Source: Bacteroidota bacterium
Lineage (GTDB): Bacteria; Bacteroidota; Bacteroidia; 2-12-FULL-35-15
Assembly: GCA_025963725.1 (NCBI GenBank)
Contig: JAOQAE010000002.1
Coordinates: 1,606,411 to 1,670,410 of the forward strand
Length of the DNA stretch: 64,000 nucleotides
Reading direction: 5' to 3'
Below, in pieces: positions 6,848 through 15,988 of the stretch. Positions within the stretch are counted from its first letter, which is position 1. The number at the start of each line of letters is the position of its first letter. The position numbers were made by a program, and so were the translations under genes. The notes under the pieces were generated by a model, which saw nothing but the letters and a program-made list of their open reading frames with translations, was not told where the DNA came from and ran no database searches.

Positions 6848-9800
6848 ATGAACACATTTGTTACAGAGCCTTACAAGGCAAAAAATAAGATCCGGATCGT
6901 TACGGCGGCATCCCTGTTCGACGGGCATGATGCAGCCATCAATATTATGCGCCGTATCATCCAGAGCAGCGGTGCGGAAGTGATCCACCTCGGCCACGAC
7001 AGAAGCGTGCAGGAGATCGTGGATTGCGCCATCCAGGAGGATGCAAATGCGATAGCGCTTACCTCCTACCAGGGCGGCCACAATGAGTTCTTTAAATACA
7101 TGCACGACCTGCTGAAGGAAAGAGGCTGCGGACATATCAAAATATTCGGCGGCGGCGGCGGAACCATCCTTCCTTCGGAGATCGAAGATCTGCACAAGTA
7201 TGGCATCACGCGCATTTATGCGCCTGACGACGGCCGCGCCATGGGCCTGCAGGGAATGATCAACGACATGCTGCAGAAATGCGACTTCCCCACAGGTGAG
7301 AACCTGAACGGCGAAGTAAAGCACCTGCTGACGAAAGATGCCAAATCAATTGCACGGCTGATCTCCTCAGCAGAAAACTTCCCGGAGCAGTTCTCGAAAT
7401 TCACCGGCGAGATCGAAAAGGCAGCAAAAGCCAAAATAACGCCGGTGCTCGGGATCACCGGCACCGGAGGCGCAGGAAAATCGAGCCTTGTGGATGAGCT
7501 CGTACGCCGCTTCCTCATCGATTTCAAAGACAAAACCATCGCGATCATTTCCGTTGACCCTTCCAAACGTAAAACCGGCGGGGCATTGCTTGGCGACCGC
7601 ATCCGCATGAACGCGATCAAGAACCCACGCGTGTACATGCGCTCGCTGGCCACACGCCAGAGCAACCTCGCACTTTCCAAATATGTGAAAGAAGCTGTAG
7701 ACATCGTGAAGGCCGCCAACTACGACCTTGTGATCCTGGAAACCTCCGGGATCGGGCAAAGCGATACGGAGATCACCGAGCACAGCGACATGAGCCTGTA
7801 TGTAATGACGCCTGAATACGGCGCAGCAACACAGCTGGAGAAGATCGACATGCTCGACTTTGCAGACATCATTGCACTGAACAAATTCGACAAACGCGGC
7901 GCACTGGATGCGATCCGCGATGTAAAGAAACAATACAAGCGCAACCACCAGCTCTGGGATACGGACGATGATGCGATCCCCGTTTACGGAACCATCGCAT
8001 CGCAGTTCAACGATCCGGGGATGAACAAGCTGTACAAGGCCATTGTGAACAAGCTGGCTGAAAAGACCGGCGCCGACCTGAAATCGGATTTCGCGGTGAC
8101 GGATGAGATGAGCGAGAAGATCTACATCATTCCGCCGCACAGGACGCGTTATTTGGCGGAGATCGCTGAGAACAACCGCGGGTACGACAAATGGGTGAAC
8201 GAACAGAAAGAGATCGCTCAAAAATTATATGCGATCGCAAAAACGATGGAATCAATATCGGGTGTCATTCTGAACGAAGTGAAGAATCTCGATACAATTG
8301 TAGAAGAGATCCTTCGCTCGGCTCAGGATGACAAAAAAGAGCTTCTAAAATTATTGCATGCAGAATATAACAGGGTGAAACTGATCTTCGATGGCCGCAA
8401 CAAAAAGATCCTCGAAGGCTGGGCGGATAAAGTGCAACAATACAAAAATGAATTCTTCATTTTCAAGGTACGCGACAAGGAATTAAAGATCAAGACACAT
8501 TACGAATCGCTTTCACATTCGCAGATCCCGAAGATCAGCACACCGCGCTACGAAGCATGGGGCGACATCCTGAAATGGAATTTGCAGGAAAATGTTCCGG
8601 GTGAATTTCCATACACCGCCGGCGTATTCCCGTTCAAGCGTGAAGGCGAAGACCCTACACGGATGTTCGCCGGGGAAGGCGGGCCGGAGCGCACCAACAG
8701 GCGCTTCCATTACGTGAGCCTGGGAATGCCTGCGCACCGCCTGAGCACGGCGTTCGACAGCGTTACCTTGTACGGACAGGACCCGGCGATCCGCCCGGAT
8801 ATTTACGGGAAGATCGGCAATTCAGGTGTTTCGATCTGCTGCCTCGATGATGCAAAAAAACTCTACAGCGGATTTAATTTAGCGGACCCGAAAACATCGG
8901 TGAGCATGACGATCAACGGCCCGGCAGCAATGCTCACAGGCTTCTTCATGAACGCCGCCATCGACCAGCAATGCGAGATCTATATCAAAAAGAACGGGCT
9001 GGAAAAAGAAGTTGAAGCGAAGATCGAAAAGATCTACAAGGACAAAGGCAGGATCCGCCCGAAATACCAGGGGAAGCTTCCGGAAGGAAACGACGGATTA
9101 GGATTGATGCTGCTTGGCGTTACCGGCGACCAGGTATTACCAAAGGATGTGTATGAAAAGATCAAGGCCGAGTCGATAGCCGCAGTGCGCGGAACCGTGC
9201 AGGCCGATATCCTCAAGGAAGACCAGGCGCAAAACACCTGCATCTTCTCCACGGAATTTGCATTGCGCCTCATGGGCGACATGCAGGATTATTTCATTCA
9301 GCAGAACATCCGCAACTTTTACTCCGTTTCCATTTCAGGCTACCATATCTCCGAAGCGGGCGCCAACCCTATCACACAGCTGGCGCTTACCTTATCGAAC
9401 GGATTCACTTATGTGGAATATTATGCAAGCCGCGGAATGGATATCAATAAATTCGCGCCGAACTTATCCTTCTTCTTCAGCAATGGCATCGATCCGGAAT
9501 ACTCGGTGATCGGGCGTGTTGCACGCAGGATCTGGGCCAAGGCGATGAAGCTGAAATACAACGCCAATGAGCGCTCACAGATGCTGAAGTATCACATCCA
9601 GACCTCCGGCCGCTCACTGCATGCGCAGGAGATCGACTTTAACGACATCCGCACCACGCTGCAGGCATTGTACGCCATCTACGACAACTGCAACTCCCTG
9701 CATACAAATGCTTACGATGAAGCGATCACCACTCCTACCGAAGAATCGGTAAGGCGCGCCATGGCGATCCAGCTGATCATTAACCGTGAGCTTGGGCTGG

Positions 9801-10288
9801 CGAAAAATGAGAATCCGCTGCAGGGATCATTCATCATCGAAGAACTGACCGACCTTGTGGAAGAAGCGGTACTGACTGAATTCGAGCGCATCTCCGAAAG
9901 GGGCGGCGTGCTGGGTGCAATGGAAACGATGTACCAGCGCGGCAAGATCCAGGAAGAAAGCCTTTACTACGAAACACTGAAGCATACAGGGGAATACCCG
10001 ATCATCGGCGTAAATACGTTCCTTTCATCCAAAGGCTCGCCTACCATTGTTCCGAAAGAAGTGATCCGCGCAACGGAAGAAGAAAAGCAATACCAGATCA
10101 CCATGCTGGAGGAATTGCAGAAAGCAAATGCGGACAAAGCGCCGGAGCTGCTGCGAAACCTGCAGACCCTGGCCGTGCAGAACAAGAATATTTTTGAAGG
10201 GCTGATGGAGGTTTGTAAATACTGCTCACTCGGACAGATCACGAATGCCTTGTTCGAGGTTGGTGGGCAGTACAGAAGGAATATGTAA
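6848..10288 (+). CDS. icmF: Fused isobutyryl-CoA mutase (IcmF): B12 domain, G-protein chaperone, mutase barrel
   Basis: A 1146-residue cytosolic enzyme that interconverts isobutyryl-CoA and butyryl-CoA with adenosylcobalamin. Domains: B12-binding (about 1-145; DGH at 25-27, H27 the likely cobalt ligand), MeaB-like GTPase (about 195-420; P-loop GTGGAGKS), helical linker, then the mutase barrel (about 560-1146). In propionyl-type methylmalonyl-CoA mutases the substrate carboxylate is held by a Tyr and an Arg; here the matching places look like Phe (GVFPFKR, 592-598) and Gln795 (EDQAQNT), as in isobutyryl-CoA mutases. Residues 472-495 are encoded by an inserted palindromic repeat. The gene has its own promoter. 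The family call is strong; substrate is inferred from the two residues. Confidence 0.95.
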   Translation: MNTFVTEPYKAKNKIRIVTAASLFDGHDAAINIMRRIIQSSGAEVIHLGHDRSVQEIVDCAIQEDANAIALTSYQGGHNEFFKYMHDLLKERGCGHIKIFGGGGGTILPSEIEDLHKYGITRIYAPDDGRAMGLQGMINDMLQKCDFPTGENLNGEVKHLLTKDAKSIARLISSAENFPEQFSKFTGEIEKAAKAKITPVLGITGTGGAGKSSLVDELVRRFLIDFKDKTIAIISVDPSKRKTGGALLGDRIRMNAIKNPRVYMRSLATRQSNLALSKYVKEAVDIVKAANYDLVILETSGIGQSDTEITEHSDMSLYVMTPEYGAATQLEKIDMLDFADIIALNKFDKRGALDAIRDVKKQYKRNHQLWDTDDDAIPVYGTIASQFNDPGMNKLYKAIVNKLAEKTGADLKSDFAVTDEMSEKIYIIPPHRTRYLAEIAENNRGYDKWVNEQKEIAQKLYAIAKTMESISGVILNEVKNLDTIVEEILRSAQDDKKELLKLLHAEYNRVKLIFDGRNKKILEGWADKVQQYKNEFFIFKVRDKELKIKTHYESLSHSQIPKISTPRYEAWGDILKWNLQENVPGEFPYTAGVFPFKREGEDPTRMFAGEGGPERTNRRFHYVSLGMPAHRLSTAFDSVTLYGQDPAIRPDIYGKIGNSGVSICCLDDAKKLYSGFNLADPKTSVSMTINGPAAMLTGFFMNAAIDQQCEIYIKKNGLEKEVEAKIEKIYKDKGRIRPKYQGKLPEGNDGLGLMLLGVTGDQVLPKDVYEKIKAESIAAVRGTVQADILKEDQAQNTCIFSTEFALRLMGDMQDYFIQQNIRNFYSVSISGYHISEAGANPITQLALTLSNGFTYVEYYASRGMDINKFAPNLSFFFSNGIDPEYSVIGRVARRIWAKAMKLKYNANERSQMLKYHIQTSGRSLHAQEIDFNDIRTTLQALYAIYDNCNSLHTNAYDEAITTPTEESVRRAMAIQLIINRELGLAKNENPLQGSFIIEELTDLVEEAVLTEFERISERGGVLGAMETMYQRGKIQEESLYYETLKHTGEYPIIGVNTFLSSKGSPTIVPKEVIRATEEEKQYQITMLEELQKANADKAPELLRNLQTLAVQNKNIFEGLMEVCKYCSLGQITNALFEVGGQYRRNM
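8263..8333. repeat. Palindromic repeat element embedded in the icmF reading frame
   Basis: Left arm 8263-8290 starts TGTCATTCTGAACGAAG; right arm 8306-8333 ends GCTCAGGATGACA. The arms match as inverted repeats at 22 of 28 positions, and most mismatches are transitions that still pair as G-U in RNA. The 15-base centre separates them. It is read in frame as residues 472-495 ([10 protein letters not shown] ... EILRSAQDD) in the linker between the GTPase and mutase domains. The same family occurs between genes at 19577-19672. Confidence 0.88.
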
Positions 10289-10302
10289 TACACATTTAAT
10301 AA

Positions 10303-13017
10303 TCATTTTAAAAATGAATTAAAATCGCTTATTGTTTCGACTTCAAATTTCCCATTCTGATAGAATGTGACCTCAACTTTATTGGTGTATTTTCGTGCAC
10401 CTATCCTTAAAAAGGATTTTAAACTTTCACGATCGCCTTCAATACTTTGAAAATCCTTTTTGCGACCTTTAATTATTTTGCAATTAATAAACTGGGTTGA
10501 GCTTATTTCAGTACTTGAAAAGTTTACATTATGAAATGAACAGTTCTCAAATACCCAACCAGAAATACTAGTTCCACTCAAATCACAATCAATAAGAGTG
10601 CAGTCGTAGAATCTCACATTATAGGATTCCCCCATATTTGAAAGGTTCACTCTATTTAAATACTGATCTATAAATTGGCTATTCCCTAGTTCTGCGTTTT
10701 CAAAAACAGTATTAACACATCCTCCACTTCCGATAACGTATATATTTTGTAAATTTAGTCCAGTAAAATCTTGATTACTGATATTCATTCTATGGCTTAC
10801 ACTATAATACCCATTCATCAAAATTCGAAGATTATTAGCAACCTTCTGCCCGCAATAATGATTTTTAAGATAATTTTTATTCTCATCCAATCCCATTAAA
10901 AAATGCCAATACCCTAAAAAAGTATTAAGAGCAATATTAATGGGCTCATCAGAAATCTCAGAGTTATAATCCCCTAGAAAATCCTTCTTTAAAGAATACT
11001 CAAAGAAACCGAATAACCGATTTGCCAACTCCCTTTTTCTAGTGATCTCGATTCTATCTATTAACTCAGAAATATTATCGACAATTTCGTTTGAAAATTC
11101 TTTAGAAAACAATTCTTGAAACAAAGCTAGCGCTCTAGCGTCATCCTCAAGAATATAACCTCCCCTTTGATCTTTATTAAGAAATTTATCCTCAATAGTA
11201 CTAACTATTTTTTCTGCCGTCATATATTCATAAAATGACCTGTGCAGAAACTCAATTGCATATGATTTTTCATTTACACCCTTTTCAGATTCCTTAAAAT
11301 AAAAAGATATCATCACCCCTTTTAAATTCTCTTTAAAATCCTTATTTGGAAACTTATTTAAATATTTTTGCACTCCTTTTAAAGTTAATGCATCCTTCTT
11401 GGATATAAAATCACCTCCATTAATATGAATTCCAAATGCAATCTCTCTAATGAGTTGTCTTATATCATCTTTGTTAAAATTGCGCAAATTCTCTAGGGGA
11501 CCATCAATACTATAATTCCGTTCTATCAATTCGGTAAAAAGCTGATTATAAACAACGGATCTAGTTGTATCCTTACCTATTTCATTATTTAGGGTGGCAA
11601 TTAAATGAAGTAAAATGGGTTGGCCCATTAACTCTGCTAAATAATTCTCATCATATTTTTTTTTCGGATAAAGCGCCTTTATCTTTTCTTTGGAAAGCCA
11701 AGTCTCAGGATGAAAGCGCAAATACTTATTTAACCATTCCAATTGTTGGTTCAAATTAAAAGAAGACAGCTGAAAAATCAGAATATCGTCCTTAATTAAT
11801 TTCTCTGTTTCGAGATAACCATATCTGGAAGTAATTATTATTTTTAACTCTTTATTTGATTCGGTTTCCCTTCTAAGTTCCCTACATAATCTTTCCACAT
11901 CGTCCAAACGCATACTCTCTTTCATATATAATTCATCCAATCCATCTAAAATCAAGATTGATTTTTTCAAACTCTGCTTAGAGATGTTTTGCTCGCTTTG
12001 GGTACATACGAAATCAAGAAGAATAGTTAAAGGACTTTCTACGAAATTTTTTCCGTCAGTTATATCCTTTAATTTTACAAAGAATATATTCTTTTGGTTA
12101 TCAGTATTAATATAATCATTCAACACCTTTTTACAAAATGAGGTTTTTCCCTGTCCAGGATACCCTAAAACGATACTAATATTTGATTTTTTTAAATTTG
12201 GAATAATGCTCACATTATTAAGCAAATTTTCGACAATATACTTATTAAGGCTAATGTTTTTAATTCCTATAAAATCTTCTGAACTCTCCTGTTTTGGGAG
12301 TGGATGCATGGAATGTCTAAACACCTCAAATAATGGCTCAACATAAACTTCATTCAGGGTCATCCCCTTATCATCATTCATTACTATATCATAATATTGA
12401 TTTTTTAATGATTGATAATACTTTTTTAAATTTGCCTTTTCCTCGATTATCCCGAATTGCTTTTGCAAATAAAAAGCAACTCGAATCTGTTGATCAATAT
12501 TGGCAGCGGCTTGTAATTTATCATGAAAATTTTTTTTATCCCACACGTTATCCAAACCGCTAAATTTAAATTGCACTTCACTTTTGGACTTCACCTTTCT
12601 TTTCTTGATTAGCTTTTGAATACAGTCGTTTATATGTTTATCAATTGCTACCTGTGAATACTTCGCTTGTCGATCAGTAATTACATAAACAAATAATTGA
12701 TTAGCAATGGTGTGTAAATCATTGTCAAAAAAAGAACTAATCGTTTTTTTGATTTTAGACAAACTAGCTTGGGAGGTAATTTGTATTGCAATTTTATTAT
12801 TCTTATCCAACAAATCAATTCCAGGGAAATTTCGCCCTATTGTATTATTCACATTTACATAATTACCGCCTAAAGTTTCGTTGAACAACTCGATTAAGAT
12901 GTTCTCTGCAACTATATTAAGTGAGAACTCACCACTATTATTAAGAATCTTAATTTGCTCTGAAAACCGGGCCAAGTATTTGGCGACTGTTTGAAGTGAC
13001 TCTAAGGTATTTGACAT
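10303..13017 (-). CDS. SMEK-domain NACHT NTPase with pentapeptide-like C-terminus (putative immune protein)
   Basis: A 904-residue STAND-type ATPase. Residues about 10-180 match the SMEK domain pattern: ARFSEQIKILN, VAENILIELFN, then NFPGIDLLDKNNKIAIQITS, which resembles a degenerate PD-(D/E)XK nuclease core. The NACHT core has Walker A GYPGQGKT (285-292), Walker B ILILDGLDE (354-362) and sensor-like IIITSR (393-398), followed by a winged-helix region (FLHRSFYEYMTAEKIV). The C-terminus (about 750-860) holds irregular pentapeptide repeats (NQDFTGLNLQN, DCDLSGTSISG, NVNFSSTEISS) as a possible sensor. The gene is much richer in A and T than its neighbours, solitary, and only 14 bases from the convergent icmF stop. 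An antiphage role is inferred from architecture; the trigger is unknown. Confidence 0.85.
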   Translation of the reverse strand: MSNTLESLQTVAKYLARFSEQIKILNNSGEFSLNIVAENILIELFNETLGGNYVNVNNTIGRNFPGIDLLDKNNKIAIQITSQASLSKIKKTISSFFDNDLHTIANQLFVYVITDRQAKYSQVAIDKHINDCIQKLIKKRKVKSKSEVQFKFSGLDNVWDKKNFHDKLQAAANIDQQIRVAFYLQKQFGIIEEKANLKKYYQSLKNQYYDIVMNDDKGMTLNEVYVEPLFEVFRHSMHPLPKQESSEDFIGIKNISLNKYIVENLLNNVSIIPNLKKSNISIVLGYPGQGKTSFCKKVLNDYINTDNQKNIFFVKLKDITDGKNFVESPLTILLDFVCTQSEQNISKQSLKKSILILDGLDELYMKESMRLDDVERLCRELRRETESNKELKIIITSRYGYLETEKLIKDDILIFQLSSFNLNQQLEWLNKYLRFHPETWLSKEKIKALYPKKKYDENYLAELMGQPILLHLIATLNNEIGKDTTRSVVYNQLFTELIERNYSIDGPLENLRNFNKDDIRQLIREIAFGIHINGGDFISKKDALTLKGVQKYLNKFPNKDFKENLKGVMISFYFKESEKGVNEKSYAIEFLHRSFYEYMTAEKIVSTIEDKFLNKDQRGGYILEDDARALALFQELFSKEFSNEIVDNISELIDRIEITRKRELANRLFGFFEYSLKKDFLGDYNSEISDEPINIALNTFLGYWHFLMGLDENKNYLKNHYCGQKVANNLRILMNGYYSVSHRMNISNQDFTGLNLQNIYVIGSGGCVNTVFENAELGNSQFIDQYLNRVNLSNMGESYNVRFYDCTLIDCDLSGTSISGWVFENCSFHNVNFSSTEISSTQFINCKIIKGRKKDFQSIEGDRESLKSFLRIGARKYTNKVEVTFYQNGKFEVETISDFNSFLK

Positions 13018-13033
13018 ACGTTTATAGTTTGTT

Positions 13034-13065
13034 TTTGCTAAAATATAATTATATAGTTAACTTTG
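13034..13065 (+). promoter_or_regulatory. Bacteroidota-type promoter of the AIM24-like gene
   Basis: TTTG at 13034-13037, a 20-base spacer and TAACTTTG at 13058-13065. The predicted start near 13071 would exclude the TTG at 13070 as initiator and supports ATG 13094. Confidence 0.75.
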
Positions 13066-13093
13066 GGAATTGTATTCAAACATATTTATAAAT

Positions 13094-13882
13094 ATGAGAT
13101 CAAACCACGAAATAGACTACAAAATCTTAGGAGAAGAGCTCCAGGCGGTAGAGATCGAGCTGGATCCGAATGAAACGGTGATCGCGGAAGCGGGAAACTT
13201 TATGATGATGGAAGACGGCATCCGCATGGATACGATCTTCGGCGATGGCTCAAAGCAGCAGAGCGGCTTTATGGATAAGTTGTTCTCAGCCGGGAAGCGC
13301 CTGCTTGTCGGCGAAAGCCTGTTCATGACCGCATTTACAAATACCAGCTCCGGCAAAAAGCACATTCATTTTGCCTCTCCATATCCCGGCAAGATCATTC
13401 CGATGGATCTGAGCAAGCTGGGCGGAAAGCTGATCTGCCAGAAAGATTCCTTTTTATGCTCTGCAAAAGGCGTAAGCATCGGGATCGAATTTCAGAAGAA
13501 ACTGGGTACAGGATTATTCGGCGGTGAAGGCTTCATTATGCAGAAGCTGGAAGGCGACGGGATGGCTTTTGTGCATTCGGGCGGAATGATCATTGAAAAG
13601 CAGCTTGCACCGGGTGAGCTCATCAAGGTGGACACAGGCTGTATTGTTGCATTTACGCAGGATGTGCAGTACGATATACAGTTCATCGGCGGCATCCGCA
13701 ATAGCATTTTTGGCGGCGAAGGCCTCTTTTTTGCGACGCTCCGCGGCCCGGGAAAGATCTGGATCCAATCGCTGCCCGTAAGCCGCCTTGCCGGCAGAAT
13801 GATGGCCTATGCAAACAACGGTAAAGAGGAAGGCAGCGTGCTTGGCGGGCTCGGACGTATGTTCGACGGCGATAACGGCTAA
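13094..13882 (+). CDS. TIGR00266 / AIM24-family protein
   Basis: A 262-residue soluble protein of the AIM24 (TIGR00266) family, a trimeric beta-prism fold found in bacteria and mitochondria with no settled biochemical role. Family marks seen: ELDPNETVIAEAGNFMMMED near the N-terminus, glycine-rich loops (KLGTGLFGGEGF and NSIFGGEGLFFATLRGPGKIW), and SLPVSRLAGRM near the end. The ATG at 13094 is preferred to an upstream TTG because a good promoter starts transcription between them. It diverges from the NACHT gene. No membrane segment is present. Confidence 0.9.
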   Translation: MRSNHEIDYKILGEELQAVEIELDPNETVIAEAGNFMMMEDGIRMDTIFGDGSKQQSGFMDKLFSAGKRLLVGESLFMTAFTNTSSGKKHIHFASPYPGKIIPMDLSKLGGKLICQKDSFLCSAKGVSIGIEFQKKLGTGLFGGEGFIMQKLEGDGMAFVHSGGMIIEKQLAPGELIKVDTGCIVAFTQDVQYDIQFIGGIRNSIFGGEGLFFATLRGPGKIWIQSLPVSRLAGRMMAYANNGKEEGSVLGGLGRMFDGDNG

Positions 13883-13936
13883 GCACAGGCGATCGAAGAA
13901 TTTTGTATGAAATGGAATTCTTATCGTATTTATTAC

Positions 13937-13944
13937 TAAATTTG
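13937..13944 (+). promoter_or_regulatory. Possible -7 box for the LTxxQ-motif protein
   Basis: TAAATTTG matches the Bacteroidota -7 consensus 43 bases before ATG 13988. No -33 element is found at the right spacing, so this is tentative. Confidence 0.4.
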
Positions 13945-13987
13945 GTATATTGTTTGACAACCCAACTCAACCTTAAAAAATAAAAAC

Positions 13988-14356
13988 ATGAAAAAAATAG
14001 TTTTACTTTCAGCTCTTTTGATCGCAGGGATCAGCGTTAATGCACAATCTACACGCACAGCACCTGTTGAGCAAACACAGGATGCCGCTTCCAAAGCAAA
14101 AAAGCAAACTGCCCAGCTGGACCAGGTTGTATTACTGAATGCTACTCAAAAAGAAAAAGCATACGCGATCAACCTTGAAAAAGACAACCAGATCAACGCA
14201 GCAGCAGCTAACAAAGCTACGTTTGAGGCTGAAAAAACAAGGATCAACAAAGAGCGCGAAAAAGAACTAATGGCGATCCTTACTCCTGAGCAGCAGGCTA
14301 AATTCAAAACAGCACAGGCCGAGAAAAAATCAGCACGCGCAACTGAGAAAAAATAA
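13988..14356 (+). CDS. Exported helical protein with an LTxxQ-like motif (Spy/CpxP-like)
   Basis: A 122-residue protein with a clear signal peptide (MKKIVLLSALLIAGISVNA, cut before Q20). The mature part is a charged helix rich in Ala, Lys, Glu and Gln, with LTPEQQAKF near the end, resembling the LTxxQ motif of periplasmic stress chaperones such as Spy and CpxP. It has its own spacer and a strong terminator, so it is probably a single-gene transcript. The chaperone role is inference from composition and one motif; it could be another small periplasmic helical protein. Confidence 0.75.
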   Translation: MKKIVLLSALLIAGISVNAQSTRTAPVEQTQDAASKAKKQTAQLDQVVLLNATQKEKAYAINLEKDNQINAAAANKATFEAEKTRINKEREKELMAILTPEQQAKFKTAQAEKKSARATEKK

Positions 14357-14376
14357 TTAATCCTCTTCTATAGTGA

Positions 14377-14405
14377 ATGCCATACCAACCGGTATGGCAT
14401 TTTTT
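14377..14405 (+). terminator. Terminator after the LTxxQ-motif protein
   Basis: ATGCCATACC, loop AACC, GGTATGGCAT, then five T. The ATG in the left arm is in frame with the next gene but is part of the hairpin. Confidence 0.9.
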
Positions 14406-14415
14406 ATTCCCCCCG

Positions 14416-15078
14416 GTGAACGAACAGATCCCTTATATCAATATCCATACGCACCACTCTGCTGAGGAGGGTGAGATTGCAATTGTAAATACCGCACCTG
14501 AAAATGCAGCAGCTGCAAAAGGCTTTATTTCTGCGGGCATTCATCCGTGGCATATCGGTTCCTCTAATATCGAAGAAGCGCTTGAACTGCTAAGGAAGGC
14601 GGCTTCCTTAACGCATGTGCTGGCGATCGGGGAATGCGGGCTCGACAAGCTGAAGGACACGCCGATGGAAGTGCAGGAAAGTATTTTCATTGAGCAGATC
14701 CGCATCGCGGAAGCGGTAAGCAAGCCTCTCATCGTTCATTGCGTAAAAGCTTTTGAGCAATTACTGCGGATCAAAAGATCGGAAAACACAACCCAGCCTT
14801 TCATTATCCACGGCTATAACAACAATGAGCAAATTGCAGCACAATTACAGCAGCATGGCATGTATCTTTCGTTTGGAAAAGCGCTGCTTGCCGAAGGTTC
14901 GAATGCGCAGCGCGTGTTGAAGAATACTGCAGCGGAACGGTTTTTCCTGGAAACGGATGATGCCGCTGTTCCAATAAAGAGTATTTTTGAGAAAGCGGCG
15001 GGATTAAGGAACATAAGCGTGGAGGAGCTGCGCCGGCAAATGATGTTTAACTTTAAAAGAGTATTCAACCATGAGTGA
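14416..15078 (+). CDS. TatD-family metal-dependent hydrolase
   Basis: A TIM-barrel hydrolase of about 220 residues, of the type that acts as a DNase or on related phosphoesters. Metal-binding and family blocks in order: YINIHTHHS (the usual DxHxH is altered to NIHTHH), GIHPWHIG, IGECGLDK, PLIVHCVKAF, FIIHGYNN and FLETDDA. It is shorter than E. coli TatD (about 260). The GTG at 14416 is chosen because the in-frame ATG at 14377 lies in the previous gene's terminator; an alternative non-ATG start is possible. It overlaps tcdA by eight bases, so the two are translationally coupled. Confidence 0.85.
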   Translation: MNEQIPYINIHTHHSAEEGEIAIVNTAPENAAAAKGFISAGIHPWHIGSSNIEEALELLRKAASLTHVLAIGECGLDKLKDTPMEVQESIFIEQIRIAEAVSKPLIVHCVKAFEQLLRIKRSENTTQPFIIHGYNNNEQIAAQLQQHGMYLSFGKALLAEGSNAQRVLKNTAAERFFLETDDAAVPIKSIFEKAAGLRNISVEELRRQMMFNFKRVFNHE

Positions 15079-15805
15079 TATAAGCTGGTTATCGAGAACG
15101 GAGCTGCTGATCGGGAAAGAGAAGCTGATGAAATTGCAGAACGCACATGTGCTGGTGGTTGGTATGGGCGGCGTTGGCTCTTTTGCCGCCGAGTTCATTT
15201 GCCGCGGCGGCGTGGGCACCATGACCATTGTGGATGGCGATACGGTGGACCCCAGCAACAGGAACCGCCAGCTACCCGCACTTTCAACCACGCATGGACT
15301 GCCGAAAGCCGATGTGATGGCAGAGCGCCTGCTTGCGATCAACCCTGACCTGAAGCTGCATGTGATCAAGGAATTCATTACGCCGGAAAGGGCGGAGCAG
15401 CTTCTTTCAGAGCCTTTCGATTACGTGGTGGATGCGATCGACAGCATTACACCGAAGCTTCTTTTTATTAAAACAGCATACGAGAAAAAAGTGCGGATCA
15501 TCAGCTCGATGGGTGCCGGCGCCAAGCTCGATCCTACACAGCTTCGCGTGGTCGACATCTCCAAAACATACAACTGTCCGTTTGCACAATACGTGCGAAA
15601 ACGCTTAAAAGCATTCGGCATTTACAAGGGCGTGAAAACCGTTTTTTCACCGGAGCTCCCGATCAAAGAATCGCTGATGCTGACCGACGGGACAAAATTC
15701 AAGAAATCGGCCTACGGAACCATCTCCTACCTGCCGGCCGCATTTGGCGGGGTTTGCGCCTCGGTGGTGATCCGTGACCTGATTGCTGCCGAAGCGAAGA
15801 AATAG
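15071..15805 (+). CDS. tcdA: tRNA threonylcarbamoyladenosine dehydratase (TcdA/CsdL)
   Basis: A 244-residue E1-like (ThiF-fold) enzyme that uses ATP to cyclise t6A37 of tRNA to ct6A. The nucleotide-binding loop GMGGVGSFAAEFICRGGVG is at about 34-52, followed by DGDTVDPSNRNRQLPAL with the ATP-contacting Arg, and DYVVDAIDSITPK. The C-terminal YGTISYLPAAFGG block is also typical. Length equals the family norm (about 240-270). It overlaps the TatD-like gene; the pair is one transcript that ends in a palindromic-repeat region. Confidence 0.93.
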   Translation: MSDISWLSRTELLIGKEKLMKLQNAHVLVVGMGGVGSFAAEFICRGGVGTMTIVDGDTVDPSNRNRQLPALSTTHGLPKADVMAERLLAINPDLKLHVIKEFITPERAEQLLSEPFDYVVDAIDSITPKLLFIKTAYEKKVRIISSMGAGAKLDPTQLRVVDISKTYNCPFAQYVRKRLKAFGIYKGVKTVFSPELPIKESLMLTDGTKFKKSAYGTISYLPAAFGGVCASVVIRDLIAAEAKK

Positions 15806-15816
15806 CTTACAAATAA

Positions 15817-15963
15817 GTTATAGAAAAATGTTCCAATATTTTAATAGTCACTTCGAGTGCGAAACGGAGTGAAGCGTATCGAGAAGTAGACCAGTTCTCG
15901 ATACTTTCGCCAGAAAAGGCGAAAACTCGAACTTACAATAATAAATCAACATTTTTCTATAAC
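15817..15963. repeat. 16-bp inverted repeat split by a palindromic element (copy 2)
   Basis: GTTATAGAAAAATGTT at 15817-15832 and its exact reverse complement at 15948-15963 flank an element at 15847-15933 of the 'TTCGAGT...GTATCGAGAA' family. The inner element has arms GCGTATCGAGAA and TTCTCGATAC and a mini-hairpin TTTCGCC-AGAAAA-GGCGAAA. The outer repeat looks like a former terminator stem after tcdA that was interrupted. Confidence 0.85.
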
Positions 15964-15976
15964 AATCCGAAAATAT

Positions 15977-15984
15977 TATATTTA
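15977..15984 (+). promoter_or_regulatory. -7-like box four bases before the TPR-phosphatase start
   Basis: TATATTTA, close to TAnnTTTG, ends four bases before ATG 15989. The same spacing occurs before 2889 and 20951. No clear -33 element is seen. Confidence 0.35.
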
Positions 15985-15988
15985 CTGA

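Noticed and set aside
7367-8221. A 284-codon minus-strand frame inside icmF
   Set aside because: Shadow frame of the GTPase domain codons; the plus-strand protein has all expected motifs.
10289-13069. Genomic island boundaries (direct repeats or att sites) around the NACHT gene
   Set aside because: I looked at the 14-base icmF side and the 76-base AIM24 side and found no direct repeat or tRNA remnant.
13070-13093. TTG at 13070 as the start of the AIM24-like gene
   Set aside because: The promoter at 13034-13065 starts transcription at about this base; ATG 13094 fits the family N-terminus.
14377-14415. ATG at 14377 as the TatD start
   Set aside because: It lies in the stem of the preceding terminator, and the residues it would add are not family-like; GTG 14416 is preferred.
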